Positions 1-6,395 are shown, numbered from the stretch's first letter. The stretch is 9,281 nucleotides of DNA from JAQBFJ01 sp032123435 (GCA_032123435.1 JAQBFJ010000053.1:1-9281), one strand, 5' to 3'. Program-made: numbers and translations. Notes: generated from the sequence alone by a model not told the origin.

Positions 1-1
1 T

Positions 2-1153
2 GTCGGCAGTGTGGCGTCGATAGGCATGACAACTAATACAGGTCCGTTCAATTTGACGAACGATTCTTCTGTTGTATGGCAATGGGTGACGAACTTGTAT
101 CTGGTGACGGACACGGGGCTGAACGGGACTGTTGATAAAGATACCGGCTGGTACAGGGAGGGCACAAATGTTGTTGTTACAGCCATGGCGGAAGTGAATT
201 ATCATTTTGATCGCTGGTCCGGGCTTACAAACGGTTGCGTGATCAGTAATAACGTGATTACTGTTCCGATCGACTGGCCACGTTCCATCACCGCATGGTT
301 TGCGATCGACAGGCATACGTTGACGGTTAATTCGGCATATACAGGTGCGGATCCAGGGGTAGGTGTATATACCAATGATTACGGGACGTTGAAGACCTGC
401 TCGGTCACCAACTCGCCTGTTCCCGCAGGGGTGGGGACGCAGTATATTTGTACCGGCTGGGCTGGAACGGGCAGTGTGGCATTGGCTGGAACGGTGACTA
501 ATACCGGATCGTTCAATTTGACGAACAATTCAGAAATTACGTGGAACTGGGACACAAACTATTATCTGGATACCGGGACGGACGGGAACGGCTCTGTTGA
601 TGTGGGTGACGGCTGGTTCAGAAACGGTTCGAACGTTACAGTTACTGCGGCGGCGTCTAATTATTATCATTTTGATTCGTGGACCGGGGACACCAACGAC
701 TGTGATGTCAGTAGTAACGTGATTACAGTGACAATGGACAGCGCGCGTGGCGAGATTGTTGCTCATTTTGCGGCAAGCATGGCAACCAACGATGTGCCTG
801 AATGGTGGCTGGCAATGTATTATCCGGGTACGAACGATTTTGATTTATCAGCAATGAGTGATACGGATTATGATGGAATGTTTGCGTGGCAGGAATACGA
901 GGCCGGCACTGATCCAACTAATGCATTTTCCGTATTCAAGATAAATTACCTGATGAATAATGTGGATGAGCATATTGTCAAATGGCTGAGCGTTACAGGT
1001 AAAACATACTCGATATATAAATCAACCAATCTTCTTGAGGTCTGGCCGGGGACTGCGGTTACAAGCGGCGTTGCCGGTGATTCAAGCGGCACAAATGCTT
1101 ATACTGATGACGGTATAGACGGCAAGGCCTACTACCGTATTAAAGTCGAGTGA
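2..1153 (+). CDS. Large secreted/surface repeat protein, C-terminal part (5' end outside window)
   Basis: The reading frame is open from base 2, and its first codons (G-S-V) match an internal repeat, so the gene continues off the left edge; a GTG at 11 is not its start. The protein alternates two modules. One is an InlB-B-repeat-like unit (pattern G.V....GW...G..V.VTA....YHFD.W.G...N...V..D). The other is a Thr/Asn-rich linker beta unit (TNTG.FNLTN...W.W.TN.YL). Together they form a 155-residue tandem repeat. After about base 780 come a 'VPEWWLAMYYP' segment, a DxDxDG calcium-loop-like motif (DTDYDG, 860-877) with WQEYEAGTDPTN, and a C-terminal beta domain ending in YYRIKVE. This tail is frequent in large exported proteins of Kiritimatiellota, Lentisphaerae and Verrucomicrobia. 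Location outside the cytoplasm and a binding or adhesive role are inferred; no enzyme domain is visible. The signal peptide, if any, lies outside the window. Confidence 0.8.
   Translation, partial: VGSVASIGMTTNTGPFNLTNDSSVVWQWVTNLYLVTDTGLNGTVDKDTGWYREGTNVVVTAMAEVNYHFDRWSGLTNGCVISNNVITVPIDWPRSITAWFAIDRHTLTVNSAYTGADPGVGVYTNDYGTLKTCSVTNSPVPAGVGTQYICTGWAGTGSVALAGTVTNTGSFNLTNNSEITWNWDTNYYLDTGTDGNGSVDVGDGWFRNGSNVTVTAAASNYYHFDSWTGDTNDCDVSSNVITVTMDSARGEIVAHFAASMATNDVPEWWLAMYYPGTNDFDLSAMSDTDYDGMFAWQEYEAGTDPTNAFSVFKINYLMNNVDEHIVKWLSVTGKTYSIYKSTNLLEVWPGTAVTSGVAGDSSGTNAYTDDGIDGKAYYRIKVE
5..775 (+). repeat. Tandem 465-bp (155-residue) coding repeat, second unit incomplete
   Basis: The unit beginning GGCAGTGTGG at 5 recurs at 470, and CGTTCAATTTGACGAAC at 45 recurs at 510, so the period is exactly 465 bases and keeps the frame. 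The first unit spans about 5-469. The second runs from 470 to about 775 and lacks the linker part before the C-terminal domain. DNA identity is high at the start of the unit and falls away further in. Confidence 0.8.
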
Positions 1154-1160
1154 TGGGAAA

Positions 1161-1285
1161 TTGACAGGATTACAGGATCCACGCGGAATGAACATGATGG
1201 TTTAAGAAATCTGAAAGTAAAACTAATGTTTTATTTCAGATTTCAAGAACATCTCTTTATCTTGTTAATCCTGTTATCCTGTCGA
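1161..1285. repeat. Intergenic nested inverted-repeat element, copy 1
   Basis: An outer inverted repeat pairs GACAGGATTACAGGAT (1163-1178) with ATCCTGTTATCCTGTC (1268-1283), 15 of 16 bases complementary. Inside it lies a strong stem-loop: 11 bp (1206-1216 with 1234-1244), one bulged G at 1217, 6 more bp (1218-1223 with 1228-1233) and a TAAT loop. The octamer GACAGGAT and the box GATGGTTTAAGAAATCTG (1196-1213) recur in the same order in the 6060-6413 element. No T-run follows the stem on either strand, so it is not a standard intrinsic terminator, although it sits just after the stop of the repeat protein gene. The rest of the 1154-1361 gap shows nothing else except a possible promoter. Confidence 0.75.
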
Positions 1286-1323
1286 AAAAATAACTTTTTC
1301 CGTTGTTAGGCCTGCATAAAACA

Positions 1324-1353
1324 TTCGACTGAAATGGATTTAACATTTATTAT
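1324..1353 (+). promoter_or_regulatory. Possible promoter of walJ, near-leaderless
   Basis: TTCGAC (1324-1329) and TATTAT (1348-1353) are separated by 18 bases and resemble -35 and -10 boxes. Transcription would start about 7 bases later, almost at the ATG at 1362. That fits the absence of a Shine-Dalgarno sequence there. This rests on pattern matching in AT-rich DNA only. Confidence 0.25.
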
Positions 1354-1361
1354 CCTTTTCA

Positions 1362-2144
1362 ATGTCACTTAAAGTTTGCGTATTATCCAGTGGGAGTTCC
1401 GGCAATTGCACTTATGTTGGATCGGAGTCTGTTGGCGTTCTTATTGACGCCGGTCTCAGTTGTAAGGAGACAATGTCCAGGCTTGGTTCAATTGGTGTTG
1501 ATTTGAACGGCATATCCGCCATTTGTCTTAGTCATGAACATGACGATCATAAGTCATCGCTTGGTGCGTTATATCGTCGGACGGGCGTGGCATTGTACGC
1601 GAACAGCGGTACTATTGAATCTGTTGAGCGTGACGTGAAGTTCAAGGGGTTGCCCTGGAATGTTTTTACTACGGGTAGTCCCTTCGAGGTGGGCGATATC
1701 AGGATAGAACCGTTTTCGGTGCCGCACGATTCATATGATCCTGTTGGATTTGTGTTCTGTTCCGGTGGTTCCCGTATCGGGGTGGTGACGGATATGGGGA
1801 TGGCGACGGAACTGGTTCGTGAGCGTTTAAAGGGTTGTCGCGCGGTTGTTATTGAAGCCAATCATGATTCAGAGATGCTCAAGAATTCGGAACGGCCATG
1901 GAGTTTGAAACAGCGTATTGCCGGGCGGCAGGGACATTTCTCGAATGAGAATGCCGGCGCATTGCTGACTGAAATCGCGGGGCCTGAGCTCAGTGTGGTG
2001 TTTCTTGCTCATTTAAGTTCCGACTGTAATACTCCGGAGGTGGCTGAAAAGAAGGTGCGTGAAGCGCTGAATGCGTGCGGCAGGAGTGATGTTATTATAA
2101 AGTTGACGTATCAAAGCAGGTTAAGTGATGTTGTCGTGGTTTGA
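1362..2144 (+). CDS. walJ: MBL-fold metallo-hydrolase, WalJ/YycJ family
   Basis: A 260-residue cytoplasmic protein of the metallo-beta-lactamase fold. The N-terminus carries the family signature SGSSGN (residues 10-15). The metal-binding HxHxDH motif is HEHDDH at 58-63. Further conserved blocks are PHDSYDPVGF (121-130), TDMG (143-146), EANHD (165-169) and HLSSDCNTPE (217-226). Length and the 'MSL..VLSSGSSGN' start match full-length YycJ/WalJ proteins. In Firmicutes WalJ is linked to coordination of cell division or wall metabolism with DNA replication and is proposed to act on nucleic acid; its substrate is not settled, and here the gene is not next to walK/walR. The chosen ATG has no Shine-Dalgarno sequence. 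The stop is followed after 3 bases by the start of a truncated spermidine synthase-like frame, suggesting they were once co-transcribed. Confidence 0.85.
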   Translation: MSLKVCVLSSGSSGNCTYVGSESVGVLIDAGLSCKETMSRLGSIGVDLNGISAICLSHEHDDHKSSLGALYRRTGVALYANSGTIESVERDVKFKGLPWNVFTTGSPFEVGDIRIEPFSVPHDSYDPVGFVFCSGGSRIGVVTDMGMATELVRERLKGCRAVVIEANHDSEMLKNSERPWSLKQRIAGRQGHFSNENAGALLTEIAGPELSVVFLAHLSSDCNTPEVAEKKVREALNACGRSDVIIKLTYQSRLSDVVVV

Positions 2145-2147
2145 GTT

Positions 2148-2312
2148 ATGAAAAGGATGGATACAATTGAACGTTTAATGATTCTCTGCGCTATTTTTCT
2201 GTCCGGATGTGCGGGGTTGATTTATCAAATAGCATGGATGCGTAAGTTGACGTTATTTCTTGGCCCTATGGACAGGATTCCTGGCGGTATCGTCGCGCCG
2301 CCTGCAGAATGA
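2148..2312 (+). pseudogene. Truncated N-terminus of a membrane spermidine synthase-like protein
   Basis: A short frame of 54 codons starts at ATG 2148, 3 bases after the walJ stop, in the position of a coupled downstream gene. Residues 10-39 (LMILCAIFLSGCAGLIYQIAW and on to RKLTLFLG) read like the first membrane helix of fused MFS/spermidine synthase (polyamine aminopropyltransferase) proteins, whose N-termini follow 'FLSG..ALIYQ..W.R.L.L..G'. The resemblance stops after about base 2264. The rest, to the TGA at 2310-2312, is antisense to the 3' end of lpxB (stop codon at 2266-2268) and looks random. I read this as the remnant of a gene cut by a rearrangement, with its body lost or elsewhere. 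The family assignment rests on about 30 residues of a hydrophobic helix, so it is moderate. A contig mis-join at about 2265 would look the same. Confidence 0.55.
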
Positions 2313-3438
2313 TGTTGGCGGCGTTGACATTGGCGTTTCCAGGGCCAAGGGCGTCCCTTACCTTCTTTAGTTCTTCGATCATTGTTTCGCGGTCATTTTT
2401 GTCTGTGAGCAAATTATTCAGCGCGTCGGCCAATGCGGATGGTGTCATGTTATGCTGAATGAATTCGGGACATATTGTTTTCTGCGCGACTATATTTACC
2501 ATGCCTATATTGTTGATTTTCACGAGCATCTTTCCCATAAGGTAGGTAAGGAATGCTGTTTTGTAGCAGACTATCATCGGACAGAGCATCAGAGCGCTTT
2601 CTATAGTTGCTGTTCCTGATGTTACCAGAGCGGCGTGAGCGCCGCGAAGGACTAAGCGTGTTTTTCCCGCTATTACAGAATATTTTGACGGGCCCGGCGG
2701 CAGGTGAGCTATCGTATTGAGCACCATTTTTTCCTCTACAGGTGATGGCACGGGTATTATGAATCCGATTTTCGGCTGTTTTTTTTCAATGATAGATGCT
2801 GCCTTCCACATTATGGGAAGTATGCGTTCGATTTCATGGCGTCGGCTTCCGGGGAGTAGTGCGACGTGCGGATTGCCGTTCCATGGTAATGGTTCATGGG
2901 GTTGATTCAATGAGCGCTGTGCTTCATCCACCAGGGGATGGCCGGCGAATTTAACGTCGAGCGTTGTTTTTGTGAAATAGTTTTGTTCGAATGGGAATAT
3001 GGTTATCAGGCAGTCTATAATTTTTGCCATTTTCGGGATACGCGATATGTTCCAGGCCCATACCTGCGGGCAGATATAGTAGATGTTTTTAATTCCCATT
3101 TTATGCGTTCTGGCTGCGAAGCGAAGGTTGAATCCGGGATAGTCGACGAGGATAACGGCGTCCGGTTTCCTTGTTTTTGCCGTGTGTATCATTTGTTTGA
3201 ACACTTTTCTGAAGAATCCGAGTCGTTGTATTACGTCGGTGAAACCGATTACGGCCATATCATTCACGTCATAGGCTGTTTCGGCGCCGACGGATCGCAT
3301 TTCCTTTCCGCCTATTCCGAAAAAAAGTGTATCCGGCATTTGTTTTTTAATGGCCCGTATAATGCCTGCGGCATGCATATCGCCTGAAACTTCGCCGGCT
3401 ATAATCATGAATTTAAGTTGTTTATCGGTTTTATACAT
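2266..3438 (-). CDS. lpxB: Lipid-A-disaccharide synthase
   Basis: A 390-residue GT19-type glycosyltransferase, full length for the family. It condenses UDP-2,3-diacylglucosamine with lipid X (2,3-diacylglucosamine 1-phosphate) to form the beta-1,6-linked lipid A disaccharide at the inner face of the cytoplasmic membrane. Visible family blocks are AGEVSGD (14-20), GIGG (41-44), DYPGFN (99-104), PQVWAW (124-129), FAGHPLVD (164-171), LLPGSRRHEI (194-203), SGTATIESAL (274-283) and PEFIQ (324-328). The start at 3438 has no clear Shine-Dalgarno sequence; Met11 directly before IIAGEVSGD is an alternative start. The gene lies 38 bases after the oxidoreductase and is the last gene of the lpxI operon. 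Its TAG stop abuts the spermidine synthase-like remnant on the other strand; the enzyme itself appears complete. No obvious terminator follows. Confidence 0.95.
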   Translation of the reverse strand: MYKTDKQLKFMIIAGEVSGDMHAAGIIRAIKKQMPDTLFFGIGGKEMRSVGAETAYDVNDMAVIGFTDVIQRLGFFRKVFKQMIHTAKTRKPDAVILVDYPGFNLRFAARTHKMGIKNIYYICPQVWAWNISRIPKMAKIIDCLITIFPFEQNYFTKTTLDVKFAGHPLVDEAQRSLNQPHEPLPWNGNPHVALLPGSRRHEIERILPIMWKAASIIEKKQPKIGFIIPVPSPVEEKMVLNTIAHLPPGPSKYSVIAGKTRLVLRGAHAALVTSGTATIESALMLCPMIVCYKTAFLTYLMGKMLVKINNIGMVNIVAQKTICPEFIQHNMTPSALADALNNLLTDKNDRETMIEELKKVRDALGPGNANVNAANIILQAARRYRQESCP

Positions 3439-3476
3439 ATCTGGAAGTATTAAGATGAAGTTTCATGTTGCAAAAA

Positions 3477-4421
3477 TCAGGACGGATTATTCCTGATACA
3501 TTGGCAGATTTCTACTGCCAGATTGAGCGCGTTTGAAGCGTGTTGTCCTGTGACAACGGGGTTGTGTTTATGTATGACGCATTGTGCAAATGATGCCAAT
3601 TCGGCGTCAAGCGGAGCGCCTTTTTCGATGGGAACCTGTATGGTATCTATGCCTGAAGGAGTTTTTTTGCAGAGCTGTCCGTTTTGGTTCATGTAATCGA
3701 GGGAAAGATATGTGTCATCCTGGAACACGCGTATTTTTCTTAATTGTTCTTTACTGATTCTGCTGGCGGTGATATTCGCAACGCATCCGTTGTTGAATGT
3801 TATTCGCGCGTTGGCTATATCTTCGGTTGGGCTGAGCACGGCTACGCCGGTCGCGTTGATTGTTTTTATGGGAGATCTGACCAGGTGCATAATTATGTCA
3901 AGGTCGTGTATCATCAGGTCCAGCACGACGCTGACTTCGGTGCCGCGCGGCGCGGCATTCTCGCGGAGTGGCGGGAAAGAGGACAGGCGTGTTGCCTCAA
4001 TAAAGCGTGGACGCGCGAGATTCTTTTCCAGGAATGCCATGACTGGATTGAAGCGTTCCACGTGCCCGACCTGAAGCATCAGGTTTTTGTCACGGGCGAT
4101 CTGCACCATCTGTTCGGCTTGCTCGGATGTTGCGGCTATGGGTTTTTCGACGAGGATATGGATATTATGATTTACCAATTGAGAAAAGACTTCAAAATGT
4201 TTATGTGCCGGCACCACGATGCTTGCGGCATCAATTTGTGAAGCGAGATCATCTATGCTGTTAAAAGCTTTGGTCCTGTATTTTTCAGCTATTTCTGAAG
4301 CACGTGCCTGATTAATGTCGTAAACGCCGATGAGTTCGGTGTCTTCAATTTCGGAATAAATGCGGGCATGCCATTGGCCGAGACTGCCTACTCCGAAAAC
4401 ACCCATGCGCGCCTTGTTCAT
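3477..4421 (-). CDS. Gfo/Idh/MocA-family NAD(P)-dependent oxidoreductase, possible GnnA-like UDP-sugar dehydrogenase
   Basis: A 314-residue protein with an N-terminal Rossmann fold (GVFGVGSLGQWHAR, 7-20) and an acidic residue after the second strand (VYDINQAR, 33-40). The family EKP motif is at 92-94, followed by QVGHVERFNP (117-126) and LMIHDLDI (169-176), the latter placing the likely catalytic His172. Length is normal. Translation starts at an ATG with a good AAGGAG (4430-4435) 8 bases upstream. The gene sits between lpxI and lpxB, 31 and 38 bases from them. In Acidithiobacillus ferrooxidans the Gfo/Idh enzyme GnnA lies between lpxA and lpxB and oxidises the 3-OH of UDP-GlcNAc so that the transaminase GnnB can make UDP-GlcNAc3N for amide-linked lipid A. 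Position and the GHVERFNP motif make a GnnA-like role attractive, but no gnnB is visible, so only the family is certain. Confidence 0.85.
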   Translation of the reverse strand: MNKARMGVFGVGSLGQWHARIYSEIEDTELIGVYDINQARASEIAEKYRTKAFNSIDDLASQIDAASIVVPAHKHFEVFSQLVNHNIHILVEKPIAATSEQAEQMVQIARDKNLMLQVGHVERFNPVMAFLEKNLARPRFIEATRLSSFPPLRENAAPRGTEVSVVLDLMIHDLDIIMHLVRSPIKTINATGVAVLSPTEDIANARITFNNGCVANITASRISKEQLRKIRVFQDDTYLSLDYMNQNGQLCKKTPSGIDTIQVPIEKGAPLDAELASFAQCVIHKHNPVVTGQHASNALNLAVEICQCIRNNPS

Positions 4422-4452
4422 TTTTTCAACTCCTTGGATTGGATCGTGTGAT

Positions 4453-5280
4453 TCATGTTCGGGGTGGGAGAACGATCAGGCTGAGTCCAATCTTGTTTGC
4501 TTCTTTAATTATTCTGTCCTGTTCCAATAGAATTGACCGGCCGGCTTCGATTGCCAGGACAGAGGCTTTTATTTGTTTAAGCATTTTTATGGTATGTATT
4601 CCGATAACGGGAATATCGAAACGCATATCGTGTTCATGTTTGGCAAGTTTAACGACAACGGAGCCTGGGCCGCCGAGTTTTCCGGCGCGTTTGATTGTAT
4701 CGTCCGTGCCTTCGAATGCTTCCACGGCGAGGACTGTTCCGTTTTTGATTACGACTGTCTGTCCTATATTCATGGAGCTTATTGCTTGTGCTGCTTTAAC
4801 GCCGAGATCCACATCGGTTCTTTCTGAATCTGATGGTGTTCTTTTGGTCATGATGCCGGGAGTGGACATATGGTTTTCCATAAACATGGAAGCCGGCATC
4901 AGCTGGATTCCAATGGATTTCAGTTCATTTGCGACGGCTCCGAATATTGTTTCAGCATTTCTGAATGTAAGTTGTTTGAGGAGGGATATCATTCTTTTAT
5001 CCATACGGACGCGGAACAGGTGTGTTGGTGTAATTTGTCCGGCCATTACGGCGTGTTTTATGCCGCTGTTTTGCAGTGTATCGAGCATGGCTTGGAGTTG
5101 TCCGAGCCGGATCCATTTTACTTCATCGGCATATTTTTCGATTTCCGGTTTTGTTTCCTTTGAAAATGCTATGGCAAAAACGTTTTTTACGCCCTGTTTT
5201 TTCGCTGACTGCGCCAGAAGCAGTGGGTAGACGCCTTTACCTGCTATCAAGCCTATTGAATCTGGGGCTGGTATATTCAT
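4453..5280 (-). CDS. lpxI: UDP-2,3-diacylglucosamine pyrophosphatase, LpxI type
   Basis: A 275-residue protein of the LpxI (formerly DUF1009) family. It hydrolyses UDP-2,3-diacylglucosamine to lipid X and UMP, replacing LpxH or LpxG in lineages that lack them. The N-terminal domain begins IGLIAGKGVYPLLLAQSAK (9-27). The C-terminal domain carries AVEAFEGTDDTIKRAG (185-200), GPGSVVVKLAKHEHDMRFDIPVIG (204-227) and IEAGRSILLEQD (244-255). Asp222 in the MRFDIPVIG block corresponds to the catalytic Asp known from Caulobacter LpxI. It is the first gene of an operon with the oxidoreductase and lpxB. lpxA, often its neighbour, is absent. The ATG lacks a Shine-Dalgarno sequence but has a good promoter match immediately upstream, suggesting near-leaderless initiation. 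Confidence 0.95.
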   Translation of the reverse strand: MNIPAPDSIGLIAGKGVYPLLLAQSAKKQGVKNVFAIAFSKETKPEIEKYADEVKWIRLGQLQAMLDTLQNSGIKHAVMAGQITPTHLFRVRMDKRMISLLKQLTFRNAETIFGAVANELKSIGIQLMPASMFMENHMSTPGIMTKRTPSDSERTDVDLGVKAAQAISSMNIGQTVVIKNGTVLAVEAFEGTDDTIKRAGKLGGPGSVVVKLAKHEHDMRFDIPVIGIHTIKMLKQIKASVLAIEAGRSILLEQDRIIKEANKIGLSLIVLPPRT

Positions 5281-5289
5281 ATGATTTGG

Positions 5290-5318
5290 AATATATTAAA
5301 AAACTGGGTAAAAGTGAA
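5290..5318 (-). promoter_or_regulatory. Probable promoter of the lpxI operon
   Basis: Read on the minus strand, TTCACT (5318-5313) is followed after 17 bases by TATATT (5295-5290); these match 4 of 6 and 5 of 6 sigma-70 consensus bases. Transcription would begin near 5283, only a few bases before the lpxI ATG. The site lies in the 104-base divergent gap shared with deoC. No convincing deoC promoter was found there, only a TATAAG at 5349-5354 without a clear -35. Confidence 0.4.
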
Positions 5319-5370
5319 GAAATTTGTATTTAACGAATGGTTTTGGGATATAAGTGTTAAATCAGGAAAG

Positions 5371-5375
5371 AGGAG
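5371..5375 (+). promoter_or_regulatory. Ribosome binding site deciding the deoC start
   Basis: AGGAG at 5371-5375 is 9 bases from the ATG at 5385 but only 3 from the in-frame TTG at 5379. The ATG is therefore the better start, giving a 221-residue protein rather than 223. Confidence 0.7.
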
Positions 5376-5384
5376 CTGTTGGAT

Positions 5385-6050
5385 ATGCTTAAAGGATCTG
5401 ATGTTGCCCGTTATATTGATTACACGCTGTTAAGGCAGGATGTTATAGCCGCGCAGATGGACGTATTTTGTGATGAAGCCGTTAAGCATGCTTTCTTTGC
5501 GGTTTGTGTAAATCCGGTTTGGGTAAGTCGTTGTTTTAAGCGGCTGGCGGGAAGCGGCATAAAGGTATGCACGGTAGCCGGGTTTCCGTTGGGCGCGTCT
5601 GACAGCGGGGTGAAGGCGTTTGAAGCGGGCATGTGCATAGAGCACGGTGCTGATGAGATAGACATGGTCATTAACATTGGCGCGCTTAAAGATGGCGACC
5701 TGGATACTGTCGAGCGTGATATTCGTTCGGTAGCTGATGTGTGTGGATCAGAAAGGATATGCAAGGTTATTATTGAGACATGTCTTCTTTCTAAATCCGA
5801 GATAGTGACGGCATGTCATGCCGTTATGGGGGCAGGCGCTGATTTCGTAAAAACTTCCACCGGCCTTGCCGGGGGCGGCGCTACGGTTGAAGACGTGGCG
5901 TTTATCCGCGGAACGGTTGGTCCGGAGTTCGGGGTGAAGGCGGCGGGCGGAATCAAGACATTTGAGTCTGCCTGTGCGATGATAAATGCTGGCGCCAGCC
6001 GCATAGGCACGAGTGCAGGCCCGGTGATTGTTGCCGAGTGTGGAGGGTGA
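5385..6050 (+). CDS. deoC: Deoxyribose-phosphate aldolase
   Basis: A 221-residue class I aldolase of the DeoC TIM-barrel family. It cleaves 2-deoxyribose-5-phosphate to glyceraldehyde-3-phosphate and acetaldehyde in deoxynucleoside breakdown, in the cytoplasm. The Schiff-base lysine is Lys156 in DFVKTSTG (153-160). The proton-relay lysine is Lys185 in GVKAAGGIKT (183-192), and the conserved Asp is in EIDMVINIGALK (91-102). CTVAGFPLG (62-70) and RIGTS (206-210), a phosphate-binding turn, are also present. Length is typical of the short bacterial form. The gene stands alone, divergent from lpxI and convergent with rpiB, with no deoA/deoD partners in the window. Its stop is only 9 bases before the repeat element that begins at 6060. 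Confidence 0.96.
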   Translation: MLKGSDVARYIDYTLLRQDVIAAQMDVFCDEAVKHAFFAVCVNPVWVSRCFKRLAGSGIKVCTVAGFPLGASDSGVKAFEAGMCIEHGADEIDMVINIGALKDGDLDTVERDIRSVADVCGSERICKVIIETCLLSKSEIVTACHAVMGAGADFVKTSTGLAGGGATVEDVAFIRGTVGPEFGVKAAGGIKTFESACAMINAGASRIGTSAGPVIVAECGG

Positions 6051-6095
6051 AGAGAGAGTTTTTTGACAGGATAACAGGATAAACAAGATATGCAG

Positions 6096-6116
6096 GCCCT
6101 TCGACAAGCTCAGGGC
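6096..6116. repeat. Short palindromic REP-like module CCCTTCGACAAGCTCAGGG
   Basis: GCCCT (6096-6100) and AGGGC (6112-6116) form a 5-bp stem around TCGACAAGCTC. From memory, this sequence is a common dispersed intergenic repeat in many environmental bacterial genomes, where spurious translations read 'PELVEG' or 'LSLSKG'; both can be read on the minus strand here. In copy 2 the distance from GACAGGAT to the GATGGTT box is 25 bases longer than in copy 1, about the size of this module, so it looks inserted into the larger element. Confidence 0.6.
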
Positions 6117-6287
6117 AGGCAAGATGGTTCAGGAAATCTGTATAAAACCCTTGTTTCTCTCCGGGTCTAGGGACAGTAGTTTTCTTCCACATTTCCTGAA
6201 CAGTTTTCTTGAAGGGAAAGATTGTCGTTTAAATAAGCCGATGGCACGGAACGCCGAAGAATTCAGTTCCTGAACATCAGAAGCGGT

Positions 6288-6329
6288 CGTGAAATATCAA
6301 TAGAGTTATCAGTCTATTGATATTTCACG
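6288..6329. repeat. Perfect 17-bp inverted repeat with 8-base loop
   Basis: CGTGAAATATCAATAGA (6288-6304) is exactly complementary to TCTATTGATATTTCACG (6313-6329) around GTTATCAG. It lies near the middle of the convergent gap. It could end transcription from both sides, but no T-run follows either arm, which argues against a classic intrinsic terminator. A protein-binding palindrome or the core of a mobile repeat are alternatives. Confidence 0.85.
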
Positions 6330-6366
6330 GATCCAATCCCTTATTCTATCCCTGTAAATCCTGCCG

Positions 6367-6395
6367 CGCCTCGCCGAAGCTTTCTTGCGAAGGCG
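6367..6395. repeat. GC-rich hairpin module interrupting a GACAGGAT array
   Basis: CGCCT-CGC (6367-6374) pairs with GCG-A-AGGCG (6387-6395), an 8-bp stem with one bulged A. It is flanked by CTGTAAATCCTG (6352-6363) and TTAATCCTGTC (6398-6408), which would read as one continuous array of degenerate octamers if the module were removed. This suggests insertion of a second kind of short palindromic repeat. Confidence 0.55.

Noticed and set aside
11..13. GTG at 11 as the start of the repeat protein
   Set aside because: The frame is open to base 2 and begins in the middle of a repeat unit, so the true start is upstream of the window.
1163..1168. TTGACA at 1161-1166 and 6063-6068 as -35 promoter boxes
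   Set aside because: Both are part of the TTGACAGGAT ends of the repeat elements, and no good -10 box follows at 16-18 bases.
1163..1283. CRISPR array from repeated GACAGGAT units
   Set aside because: The units are 8 bases, partly inverted and not separated by regular spacers; no cas genes are present.
5281..5333. Possible C-terminal protein remnant (YDLEYIKKLGKSEEICI) before deoC, perhaps the missing end of the spermidine synthase-like gene
   Set aside because: Only 17 residues, with no family motif, and the segment is better explained as the lpxI/deoC divergent promoter region.
5953..6192. Minus-strand reading frames across the deoC end with 'PELVEG' and 'LSLSKG' strings
   Set aside because: These are translations of the REP-like module and of deoC antisense, a well known source of false proteins.
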